DNA of 64,000 nucleotides from NCBI RefSeq assembly GCF_000304475.1, contig NC_018941.1:1302001-1366000 (forward strand). The letters run 5' to 3'. The notes under the pieces were generated by a model that saw nothing but the letters and a program-made list of their open reading frames with translations, made no database searches and was not told where the DNA came from. Source of the DNA: Kazachstania africana CBS 2517 (lineage: Eukaryota; Ascomycota; Saccharomycetes; Saccharomycetales; Saccharomycetaceae). Positions 1 through 9,219 of the stretch are shown one piece after another. Numbering within the stretch: position 1 is the stretch's first letter; every line of letters begins with the position of its first letter. A program made the translations under genes and the position numbers.

Positions 1-329
1 CCCTAGAGCAAGTATGTTGATATTAAAAGACAAAAAAAGAGAAGGACGAATATTGATTTTTACTATATAGTTTAATACTGATTTCACACTTTAGTTGTTT
101 GACTTATTACAAATAACTCTTAGATTTTACATTACTCCAATGTCATCGATTAGCAACTTCCCAAGAGAGGAAAAGACGACTGCCAGTCAATAACATTTCG
201 TTTTTGCGGTAAAATTAGACAACTGGGTGAAGTAACTTTTCTTTATCAGTGTGTATTACTAATTGATGCTATATAAACAACTACAAAAGAAAAACATAGG
301 GAGCCAGAACCTGCTCGAACTCTTGTTTT

Positions 330-556
330 CCTCCGAGTATCTATACAGCTTTACACTCATTTTGGTTTTCAATAATCACTGCATTCCATCATGGTCTATT
401 TTATCATTCTTCATGTTACGCTTTGTTTATTACCAAATTTATTGGTATTTGCCATGTTACCTCATGGCTATGTAATTTACTTATTCTAGAACATTTCAAC
501 TTTTGTCATTCTAACCATCAAAAGGTTGAAATGTCAGTATAATGCCATTCCCAGAA
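330..556 (-). mobile_element. decayed LTR relic (same family as the solo LTRs)
   Basis: On the minus strand, about 130 bases from 556 downward align by eye with the 5' end of the solo LTR at 1595: both share the stretch ATTATACTGACATTTCAA and then TTAGAATGAC and ATGTTCTAGAA in the same order. Further on, TGTATAGATACTC corresponds to the LTR TATA segment TGTATAAATACTC. The left part is too diverged to place the 3' end, and no target-site duplication is visible. Confidence 0.5.
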
Positions 557-1195
557 CCAGGTCTCTCTCAAAATTCCTATGAAGAAAATACATGTCTAAT
601 TTCCATTCTCAAATTTTGTGACAACATTTCATTCCCACTTTTGTTGTAACATAAACTGGAACATTACAGCATTAACCTAAAAGTTGTTCGCATGTTTTTT
701 GCACACCAAGACATCCACAACAAAACCGGTGCACCATTTGTTCAACTTATCAAATTTGAGATCTCAGAAGATTCAATATAGTTCTAGGATTAGCGAAGAC
801 TTTTCATGGACGCAACTTTATCCATATTGAAGAATTCCACACAATAAAAAGCAATTCTTCATCACCTTTGTTCTTAATATTGTATTTACTTTACAACTTG
901 ATATATAAAAGGATGAACTTTTGACAGGGGACGGAAACGTCCCGAGAACTATTGTTACCTTCGTTATTGTTATTGTTATTGTTAATAGTATTATTAGACG
1001 TGATAGACTTGTAAGAGTATAAGTTCTCGTTTTAATTCACGAAGTATCGTAACAAGTCGATACTCTTTTCTATGTAATGTACATAAAGTAACGAAGATAA
1101 TGAAGTAATCCAGAAAGTTCCGGTCTTATTTCATCTTTTATATAATAATTAGATTGGACCCGATTACATCAAGTATTGATTACTAGTGAAGAACG
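557..1195. other. gene-free stretch
   Basis: No credible coding region is seen. It contains a short (TTATTG)n-like microsatellite around 961-985. Nothing else was recognised. Confidence 0.5.
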
Positions 1196-1447
1196 TTGGT
1201 GAAACTGTCTCATGTATCACCCTCACAGCCTCACCTGAGTGAGAGTAATAGAATCCGCAGTACTAGACTTCTACTCAAGGCTTGTCCTAGATTACAACCA
1301 GTACCTCCAATATTCATCCTGGATATCTTCTATAATCGAGGCTTAGCATCATCTAGCTTTGTCTGGCATCTTCAGCATGATAGGCTTTTAGCTGTGGTTA
1401 TACGATTAGATACGTTTCCGCCATTGTACTATTACAGCGGCTGTTAG
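1196..1447 (+). pseudogene. possible relic of a retrotransposon pol (integrase) segment
   Basis: An 83-codon open frame without an ATG start (first codon TTG). Its middle and end (LQPVP, then LDI, then DRLLAVV followed by R and F) resemble by eye the order of motifs in Ty3/gypsy integrase (LQPLP, a DI/MDF segment, ILVVVDRF). About 120 bases around 1290-1410 also align, inverted, with 55730-55830, where the corresponding frame carries a stop. The repeat relationship is seen directly. The Ty3/gypsy assignment is an inference and weak. Confidence 0.25.
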
Positions 1448-1594
1448 CATATTGAACATATGTAGACCACTATTGTAAGTTCAATACGGTAACAAGACAG
1501 ATAATACAGAGAGAATATGACACGGCTTGTGTATATTCTAATTCGGGGACAGAGAGCTTGGAAATCGATCTGATCGTATAACTATAGCTAAAAG

Positions 1595-2061
1595 TGCTGG
1601 AAATGACATGATACTGACATTTCAATGTTCTAATAGTTAGAATGACAAATATGGAATGTTCTAGAAGGATTAAATTACATAATAATGAGATAATATGAGA
1701 AACAGTAAATTTATCGGTATTCAACATTACATAATAATATGGTGATGTGATAAAATCGATGAATTTATCGGCAGTAAATATTAGAGAATATTACAAATAT
1801 GATTATAGAACATGGAAAAATGTTACAAAGCAAAATATGTTGGAAATTGTATAAATACTCAGGTGAACACTGAAGTTTGATCAAAGTTTGTCACACTGTA
1901 TATTATTTATTGTATATTTTATTTTATATATAACCAGTGCATTATTTGGTAAAAACACTGATTAATAAGAATTATTTTAATTGTTTGACTGACATCCACA
2001 ACATGAACAACATTAACGATAATAATATACAAGAGACATCGTCTGATCTCCCTTCACGTCA
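1595..2061 (+). mobile_element. solo LTR with 5-bp target duplication (467 bp)
   Basis: It begins TGCTGGAAATGACAT and ends CTTCACGTCA, so it has TG...CA termini. The flanking five bases are identical, AAAAG at 1590-1594 and at 2062-2066, which is a perfect target-site duplication. A second copy of exactly the same length lies inverted at 60144-60610. A TATA box (TATAAATACTC) lies near 1850. Near the 3' end an ATG at 2003 opens a frame (MNNINDNNIQE...) running to the LTR boundary, as gag does in Ty1. It sits 223 bp upstream of the tRNA-Ile gene, a Pol III-targeted position. Confidence 0.9.
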
Positions 2062-2283
2062 AAAAGCGTATCAAAATCTTGTCTTTTTTTAATATATAAA
2101 ATTATAAAGTAAAATAAAAGATTAAGAACAAATACGACGAAGAGTTCCTTTTTATAATGTGAAATAATTAATTTAATAAATTGAACAGCGGGTGTCTAGG
2201 TTTTGATTCTGGAAAAGCAGTCACAAGAACTTAGAACTTAATGTTGTAGTTCACCAGTTTATGTTACAACAACCACTGAAAAT

Positions 2284-2422
2284 GCTCGTGTAGCTCAGTG
2301 GTTAGAGCTTCGTGCTTATAGTAGCATCTCAATTTCTGGGAGCTTTTCTGTACAAAGTGGTCTTTCACACAGATCGTTCAAAAGCAACGCGACCGTCGTG
2401 GGTTCAAACCCCACCTCGAGCA
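2284..2422 (+). tRNA. tI(UAU): tRNA-Ile (anticodon TAT), intron 2321-2386
   Basis: The exons read GCTCGTGTAGCTCAG...CTTATA and ACGCGA...CCTCGAGCA and match the known yeast tRNA-Ile(UAU), including the B box GGTTCAAACC. A 66-nt intron interrupts the anticodon loop one base 3' of the TAT anticodon, the canonical nuclear tRNA intron position; the S. cerevisiae gene is also intron-bearing. A T-rich Pol III terminator follows at 2424-2440. Confidence 0.95.
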
Positions 2423-2662
2423 CTTTCTCTTTTTTTTATCTACCCAATGTCTTAATCGTTCCAAATGATGGAAACAGTCATTATGAGTGTCATTTGTTTT
2501 TTTTTCTCTTCACTTCGCTTTCCCAACATCGAATTTTCACTTCGCAAGAGTTTCAACTACAATGAGAATTTGTAGATGAGTGATTAAAAGACGATCCATT
2601 TTCGAGATTGTACATAGAAATTGTCCTTCAATAGGAATTAAACGTTACTTCAGTACTGCAAA

Positions 2663-4846
2663 ATGACCGGGAGAAAAGGTAAAACAAGTTCCAAAAAGAA
2701 AAATGCTGGTTCAAATTCCAAAAAAAATGAAGTTGATGTCGATGATCGTTTACAGGCAGTGGTATTGACCGATTCTTTCGAATCAAGATTCATGCCTTTG
2801 ACTGCCAAAAAACCTAGATGTTTATTACCCCTGGCCAACGTTCCTTTAATTGAGTATACTCTTGAATTTTTAGCTACCGCTGGAGTCGATGAAGTGTATT
2901 TAAGTTGTTCATCGCATGCAAATCAAATCAATAATTACATTGAAAATTCAAAATGGAATTCACCTTGGTCTCCTTTTAGAATCACAACAATTATGTCACC
3001 TGAGGCAAGGTCGGTAGGTGATGTCATGAGAGATTTAGATAATAGAGGTATTATAACGGGCGATTTTTTACTAGTAAGTGGTGATATCGTGACAAATATG
3101 GATTTCAACAAAATGTTAGCCGTCCACAAGAAGGTGCATTCGTTAGACAAAGATCACATTGCCACAATGTGTTTGAGTGAAGCCACTCAATATTGTACAA
3201 CTAGAACTTTTGATCCAGCAGCTTTTGTTCTCGAGAAGAACAATAATAGATGCATCTATTATCAAGATTTACCCTCAATTAACTCGAAAGAGAAAACGGC
3301 TGTTCAGATAGATCCCGAATTATTAGAAAACGTGGATGAATTTGTATTAAGAAACGATTTAATTGATTGTAGAATTGATATCTGCACTCCACATGTTCCA
3401 CCAATTTTTCAAGAAAATTTTGATTACCAAACTCTTAGAACAGATTTCGTGAAAGGTGTCATCTCAAGTGATATTTTGGGAAAGCATATTTATGCGTATA
3501 TTACGGATGAATATGTCTCCAGAGTCGAAAGCTGGCAATCTTACAATACGATTTCACAGGACTATGTAGGAAGATGGTGTTATCCTCTAGTTCTAGACTC
3601 AAATATGCAAAGCGATCAAACGTACTCTTATGAGTCAAGACATATTTATAAAGAAGAACATGTTGTTTTGGCACAATCTTGTAAAATTGGAAGAAATACA
3701 GTTATTGGTTCTGGATCTAAAATAGGCGAAGGAACTACAATAGAAAATTCTATTATTGGAAGAAACTGTCAAATTGGCGAGGGTATCAAAATCAAAGATT
3801 GTTATATTTGGGAAAATACCATTATTGGTGATAATAGTACCCTGGAACATTCAATCATTGCTTCGGGTGCCAAGTTGGGAGAAAAAGTCATTTTGAATGA
3901 TGGTTGTATTATTGGATTCAACGTTATAATCGATGATGATATGATCATTCCAAAAGGCACAAAGATCTCTGATACTCCCGTTAAAAATCTACAAGCCTCG
4001 ATTTTTGAAATAGAAAGTGACGAGGAACAAGAAGATGCTGTGAATGAGGTAAATAATGACAGTGAACTAGCTTTGTCATTGGTAGGTTCCAATGGTCATG
4101 GCTACATCTATGACAGTGACATTACTGAAGATGAAGACGATTCGTCCAATGCTTACAAAATTTCCAATACTTTGACTCATCAACTGGAAGAATTTTATCT
4201 GAGTGATGCGTCGATATCTTCCACTAGAAAGAGATCTAAGAAGAAAAGGAGTATGTCCTCGAATAGTGTGTATACTGACAGAGAGGACGTTGGATCCGAC
4301 TTCGACGACGAAGATGAGAATGAAGATTTTGAAGAAGAAGGTGTTGCAACTGTTGAAAGAGCATTAGAAAACAATCACGATTTGGATACAGCATTATTGG
4401 AACTAAACACTCTAAGAATGAGTATGAATGTTACCTATCATGAGGTCAGAATGGTTACAGTGAAGGCGTTATTGAAAAGGGTTTACCATTTCATTGCTAC
4501 ACAAACATTAGGTCCTAAAGATGCTACAGTCAAAGTTTTTAGCCAATGGGGGTTATTTTTCAAAAGACAGGCATTTGATGAAGATGAGTTTATTGATTTA
4601 ATGGATATCGTAATGGACGAGATCATAGAACAAGGTATTGCAAAACCAGACGTGGTCCTCTTCAGTGTGCTAAACACATTATATGACCTGGATGTCCTAG
4701 AAGAAGATATAATCTACAAATGGTGGGATAACGGGTCCGAAAGTTCCAAATACGATGAAATAAAGACCTTAACCGCCAAGTGGGTCGACTGGCTGAGAAC
4801 TGCAGATGAGGAATCATCCAGTGACGAAAATGCAGATGAAGAATAA
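2663..4846 (+). CDS. GCD6: eIF2B epsilon subunit (catalytic GEF subunit)
   Basis: 727 residues; S. cerevisiae Gcd6 is 712. It is the catalytic subunit of the decameric eIF2B complex, which exchanges GDP for GTP on eIF2 in the cytosol and is the target of eIF2-alpha phosphorylation in general amino acid control. Seen in the sequence: a nucleotidyltransferase-like N-terminal domain (about residues 28-240) after a Lys/Ser-rich leader, the NF motif conserved in eIF2B epsilon (N252-F253), left-handed beta-helix hexapeptide repeats (about 335-430: IGRNTVIG, IGEGTTIE, IGDNSTLE), an acidic linker (about 455-545), and a C-terminal W2 HEAT domain (about 550-710) ending in an acidic tail with aromatic/acidic boxes, which carries the exchange activity. 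The first ATG of the frame is used. It is followed in the same direction by CDC42 and TCP1. Confidence 0.95.
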   Translation: MTGRKGKTSSKKKNAGSNSKKNEVDVDDRLQAVVLTDSFESRFMPLTAKKPRCLLPLANVPLIEYTLEFLATAGVDEVYLSCSSHANQINNYIENSKWNSPWSPFRITTIMSPEARSVGDVMRDLDNRGIITGDFLLVSGDIVTNMDFNKMLAVHKKVHSLDKDHIATMCLSEATQYCTTRTFDPAAFVLEKNNNRCIYYQDLPSINSKEKTAVQIDPELLENVDEFVLRNDLIDCRIDICTPHVPPIFQENFDYQTLRTDFVKGVISSDILGKHIYAYITDEYVSRVESWQSYNTISQDYVGRWCYPLVLDSNMQSDQTYSYESRHIYKEEHVVLAQSCKIGRNTVIGSGSKIGEGTTIENSIIGRNCQIGEGIKIKDCYIWENTIIGDNSTLEHSIIASGAKLGEKVILNDGCIIGFNVIIDDDMIIPKGTKISDTPVKNLQASIFEIESDEEQEDAVNEVNNDSELALSLVGSNGHGYIYDSDITEDEDDSSNAYKISNTLTHQLEEFYLSDASISSTRKRSKKKRSMSSNSVYTDREDVGSDFDDEDENEDFEEEGVATVERALENNHDLDTALLELNTLRMSMNVTYHEVRMVTVKALLKRVYHFIATQTLGPKDATVKVFSQWGLFFKRQAFDEDEFIDLMDIVMDEIIEQGIAKPDVVLFSVLNTLYDLDVLEEDIIYKWWDNGSESSKYDEIKTLTAKWVDWLRTADEESSSDENADEE

Positions 4847-5234
4847 ACATCCCGATAAATCTAAATAATAAATTACGTACAGTCATTTAACATAATATCA
4901 ACTCGTAATAAATAAATAAATATATATATACATATACATTAGTACCCGGACACATATATTTAGTCTGTATGCGGGGTGTGGGTTCATAGTATGATGTTTG
5001 TTTTTTCATCTCATTCAAGAAAAAAAAGCTGTTTTTTGATGAAACAAAGAAGTAAACATGCGTTTTTTTCTCTCGAAAGTGAGTTCAAGATAAAGTGATA
5101 TTCATTTAAAAGTTACAGTTGTTGACACGAACAGGATATTTGAGGGGTTCCTTTCTCTTATTTGGTAATAGACTTTAATATTTAAACTATCCTTTTTTTG
5201 TGGAGTTTCTAATACATCAAAACACAAAGAAAAC
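4847..5234. other. GCD6-CDC42 intergenic region
   Basis: It holds the AT-rich GCD6 3' region (TA-repeat near 4917-4940) and the CDC42 5' flank. No gene or clear factor site was seen. Confidence 0.5.
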
Positions 5235-5810
5235 ATGCAAACTCTAAAATGTGTCGTTGTGGGCGATGGTGCTGTTGGTAAGACTTGTCTTCTAATTTCG
5301 TACACTACGAATCAATTTCCGGCTGATTACGTTCCAACAGTTTTTGATAATTATGCGGTAACCGTCATGATTGGTGACGAACCATATACGTTAGGTTTAT
5401 TCGATACAGCAGGACAAGAAGATTATGATAGATTAAGACCACTTTCGTATCCATCCACCGATGTCTTCTTAGTTTGTTTCAGTGTCATTTCCCCACCCTC
5501 TTTCGAGAATGTTAAAGAGAAGTGGTTCCCAGAAGTACATCATCATTGTCCTGGCGTACCTTGTCTAGTTGTCGGCACCCAAATAGATCTAAGAGACGAT
5601 AAAGTTATCATTGAAAAATTACAAAGACAGAGATTACGTCCAATTTCTCCGGAACAAGGTGAAAGATTAGCAAGGGAGCTAAGGGCGGTTAAATATGTTG
5701 AATGTTCTGCATTAACCCAGCGTGGTTTAAAAAATGTTTTTGACGAAGCTATTGTTGCTGCTTTAGAACCACCTGTCATCAAGAAAAGCAAGAAATGTAC
5801 TATTTTGTAA
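5235..5810 (+). CDS. CDC42: Rho-family GTPase Cdc42
   Basis: 191 residues, the same length as S. cerevisiae Cdc42 and nearly identical by eye. It is the master polarity GTPase at the plasma membrane, cycling through Cdc24 (GEF) and GAPs and acting on PAKs, formins and exocyst. Motifs: P-loop GDGAVGKT (10-17), effector loop YVPTVFDNY containing T35, switch [19 protein letters not shown] (57-73), TQID in the base-recognition region, CSAL, then a polybasic KKSKK and the CAAX box CTIL, which predicts geranylgeranylation. In S. cerevisiae CDC42 lies beside ECM22, the duplicate of UPC2. Here it sits between GCD6 and TCP1, close to UPC2, which fits the order before genome duplication. Confidence 0.97.
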   Translation: MQTLKCVVVGDGAVGKTCLLISYTTNQFPADYVPTVFDNYAVTVMIGDEPYTLGLFDTAGQEDYDRLRPLSYPSTDVFLVCFSVISPPSFENVKEKWFPEVHHHCPGVPCLVVGTQIDLRDDKVIIEKLQRQRLRPISPEQGERLARELRAVKYVECSALTQRGLKNVFDEAIVAALEPPVIKKSKKCTIL

Positions 5811-6217
5811 TTGACTAAATGGTGAAAACAAAATATTATCTGACCATTTGAAATATTCTGAAAAACTCTACGTTCTATGCAATCAAACACTTGCAGTTTT
5901 TATTATCTATCTTGAACAAATCTTTTGAATGACCAACCAAATATATAGTATATACTTCTAATGAAAACTTATTATTGTTACAATGTCCTTTCTCTACAAG
6001 AATGCTCATAAAAATCTCGAATTGGCTCCATCACATTTTTACTGATGAACTTTCAATATTTTTTGGCATCACTATACACTATTTTTCGTTCGGAACCCAC
6101 TGAAGTGAAATTTTCACTCGCTGTGAAAGATGAAAAAAAAATTAATTAGAAGTGGCAAAAGCTAAAGTTAGAGAATTAGTGATAACAGATAGTTGGGGAT
6201 ACTAAATCACTGTCAGA
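5811..6217. other. CDC42-TCP1 intergenic region
   Basis: No gene was recognised. It is AT-rich, with an A-run near 6130-6142 upstream of TCP1. Confidence 0.5.
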
Positions 6218-7897
6218 ATGGCTCAATTGTTCAATAATTCACGTTCAGATACTCTTTTCCTGGGTGGTGAAAAAATCAGTGGTGATGATATTCGTAATCA
6301 AAACGTTTTAGCTGCTATGGCGGTGGCCAACGTTGTCAAATCATCACTTGGTCCAGTTGGTTTGGATAAAATGTTGGTGGACGATATTGGTGATTTTACT
6401 GTCACAAATGATGGTGCCACCATTTTATCATTGTTGGATGTCCAGCATCCAGCTGGGAAAATTCTAGTTGAGTTAGCACAACAACAAGATCGTGAAATTG
6501 GTGATGGGACCACTAGTGTTGTAATTATCGCATCGGAACTATTGAAGAAAGCTAACGAATTAGTAAAAAATAAGATTCATCCAACTACTATCATCACTGG
6601 TTACAGACTTGCGTTGAAAGAGGCGATTCGTTTCATCAACGAAGTTTTATCATTAAGTGTCGAATCTTTAGGCAAAGAAACTTTAGTCAACATAGCGAAG
6701 ACAAGTATGTCATCGAAAATTATTGGTGCTGATTCTGAATTTTTTAGTAATATGGTTGTTGATGCATTATTAGCTGTTAAGACTCAAAATTCAAAAGGTG
6801 AGGTGAAATATCCTGTTAAAGCTGTGAATATCTTGAAAGCCCATGGTAAGTCAGCTAAAGATTCCATGTTAGTACAAGGTTATGCTTTGAACTGTACTGT
6901 GGCATCTCAAGCCATGCCTAAGCATATCTCAGGTGGTAATGTTAAAATTGCCTGTTTAGATTTAAATTTACAGAAAGCTCGTATGGCCATGGGTGTGCAA
7001 ATTAATATTGACGACCCAGAACAATTAGAACAAATTCGTAAGCGTGAAGCAGGCATTGTATTAGAAAGAGTCAAGAAGATAATTGAATCAGGTGCACAGG
7101 TGGTTTTAACAACAAAGGGTATTGATGATTTATGTCTTAAAGAGTTTGCAGAGGCTAAGATAATGGCTGTCAGACGTTGTAAAAAGGAAGATTTAAGAAG
7201 AATCGCACGCGCTACTGGTGCTACATTGGTCAGCTCCATGTCTAACTTGGAAGGTGATGAAACTTTTGAATCTAGTTATTTAGGAACATGTCAAGAAGTT
7301 GTTCAAGCCAAATTTTCTGATGATGAATGTATTTTAATTAAAGGAACCGCAAAACATTCTTCATCATCAGTGATCTTACGTGGTCCAAACGATTATTCAT
7401 TAGATGAAATGGAACGTTCATTACACGATTCGTTATGCGTTGTAAAGAGAACTTTAGAAAGCGGTCATGTCGTTCCAGGTGGTGGTTGTGTGGAAGCTGC
7501 GTTGAATATATATTTAGACAATTTTGCGACAACGGTTGGTTCACGTGAGCAATTGGCAATTGCAGAATTTGCATCTGCATTACTGGTAATTCCAAAGACA
7601 TTAGCTGTGAATGCAGCAAAGGATTCTAGTGAATTGATTGCAAAATTGAGATCTTACCATGCGGCAAGTCAATTAGCCAAACCGGAGGATTCCAAAAAGA
7701 GGAAATACAAGAATTATGGTTTAGATTTGATTAAGGGTAAGATTGTTGATGAAGTTCATGCTGGTGTCTTGGAGCCAACTGTAAGTAAGATCAAATCATT
7801 GAAGTCTGCATTGGAAGCATGCGTTGCGATTCTTAGAATTGATACTATGATCAATGTTGATCCAGAACCTCCAAAGGAAGATCCACATGACCACTAA
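6218..7897 (+). CDS. TCP1: chaperonin CCT/TRiC subunit alpha
   Basis: 559 residues, equal to S. cerevisiae Tcp1. It is the alpha subunit of the hetero-octameric double-ring cytosolic chaperonin that folds actin, tubulin and WD40 proteins in an ATP-driven cycle. Group II chaperonin signatures are visible: TVTNDGATIL (61-70) and the ATP-site GDGTTSVV (95-102) in the equatorial domain, an apical domain in the middle third, and the C-terminal equatorial half beginning around VVPGGGCVEAAL. It keeps the S. cerevisiae order GCD6-TCP1-UPC2-AHA1, apart from the extra CDC42. The start ATG at 6218 gives the conserved MAQLFNN N-terminus. Confidence 0.97.
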   Translation: MAQLFNNSRSDTLFLGGEKISGDDIRNQNVLAAMAVANVVKSSLGPVGLDKMLVDDIGDFTVTNDGATILSLLDVQHPAGKILVELAQQQDREIGDGTTSVVIIASELLKKANELVKNKIHPTTIITGYRLALKEAIRFINEVLSLSVESLGKETLVNIAKTSMSSKIIGADSEFFSNMVVDALLAVKTQNSKGEVKYPVKAVNILKAHGKSAKDSMLVQGYALNCTVASQAMPKHISGGNVKIACLDLNLQKARMAMGVQINIDDPEQLEQIRKREAGIVLERVKKIIESGAQVVLTTKGIDDLCLKEFAEAKIMAVRRCKKEDLRRIARATGATLVSSMSNLEGDETFESSYLGTCQEVVQAKFSDDECILIKGTAKHSSSSVILRGPNDYSLDEMERSLHDSLCVVKRTLESGHVVPGGGCVEAALNIYLDNFATTVGSREQLAIAEFASALLVIPKTLAVNAAKDSSELIAKLRSYHAASQLAKPEDSKKRKYKNYGLDLIKGKIVDEVHAGVLEPTVSKIKSLKSALEACVAILRIDTMINVDPEPPKEDPHDH

Positions 7898-9001
7898 AAC
7901 GGAAGAAGAACAGGGGCGTAACAATTTTATTCCAGTTTATGTAAAATAAAACTTATATAGAGAAATTAAAAAGCTCAAATGCAAGAAAAAGAAAAGGACA
8001 AAAAAATAAAAGTTTAACCAATTTGAATAGATGAGTGAACAATGAATCTGACAGTAAGTGTCAGACAAATTGACCTTTCACAATTAGCTATACAACGACA
8101 TAAGTGTGGGTTGGACTGACGATAAATTGAACGACAACAATTCATCGGACGATCCAAGAAATGGATGCAGTTTTGCCAAGAAAGAATGTTCACAACAAGA
8201 ACTGATCCAACGTAAAGCGCATCCAACATAGATCAAATAACATTCAGTTTTTTTGCCAAGAAAAAAAACCTAAAAAAAAACGAAACTGCGCCCACCAAGT
8301 CGAAATTGATTCAGTCATTACAGCGGACAGAGAGCCTTTAATGCTCTCGTGTACAGCAAAATGTATGCAACTCAGTTTACCGGGTCAGATGTCCATCTGT
8401 CATAAAGAGAAAATGTATAGATAGCTTGTCGAGCAGGGGAACTATGTGCGGAGGGCTCTTCTTCGCATTTGCACAGCAAGAGACTCACACGCACCCAAAT
8501 GGGAAATTCGAGGGCCGAGGAATTAAAAAAAAAAAATTTGCCGTCGAATGGGAAGAAATGGCCCGGCAGAGAGAGAGAGAAGCGTTTGCCGTCCGTGGAA
8601 GGTGCCGGCAGAGGATGGATGATTGGCTTACCCATTTACAGCTAATAATTCTGTTTTTTTGTGCGTTAAATTCTTTGCTGCAGTAAGGGAATAATGTAAG
8701 TTGCATTAGAAAAGCCAAAAAAAATGGAAGAAACGCAGGATGCGTGGTTGAATTTGTTGCAGTGGAGTCTGACGAAGGTTTTCCCGGAAAAGAGACTTTT
8801 TNNNNNNNNNNNNNNNNNNNNNNNNNNNNNNNNNNNNNNNNNNNNNNNNNNNNNNNNNNNNNNNNNNNNNNNNNNNNNNNNNNNNNNNNNNNNNNNNNNN
8901 NNNNNNNNNNNNNNNNNNNNNNNNNNNNNNNNNNNNNNNNNNNNNNNNNNNNNNNNNNNNNNNNNNNNNNNNNNNNNNNNNNNNNNNNNNNNNNNNNNNT
9001 T

Positions 9002-9043
<42 letters not shown>

Positions 9044-9219
9044 AGAACAAATGATAGTCACGATATACAGAGTGAGATATAAAGACTCAGTGCGTGTGTG
9101 ATTCACATCTATCGATAATTGATCGTTTGAATAAGTCTAGTACCCGTTTGTTCTTTCTATTTTTGTCTTTTTTTCGTTCTTTTTTTGGATTTCTGTGTAT
9201 ACATGTATGTCCCTGCAGA
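7898..9219. other. TCP1-UPC2 intergenic region containing an assembly gap
   Basis: About 1.3 kb, presumed UPC2 5' regulatory region. Open frames across it lack homology or run through unknown bases. No sterol-response element (TCGTATA) was found in the visible part, but 198 bases are missing. Confidence 0.5.
8802..8999. other. assembly gap (198 N) next to a TA microsatellite
   Basis: A run of N from 8802 to 8999. The right flank is a (TA)n tract at about 9003-9036, a likely cause of failed assembly. The true gap length is unknown. Confidence 0.95.

Noticed and set aside
8666..9106. open frames across the N gap
   Set aside because: They exist only because unknown bases hide stops.
9094..9219. 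N-terminal extension of UPC2
   Set aside because: The open frame upstream of 9220 begins with GTG and has no ATG; the extension has no counterpart in Upc2/Ecm22.
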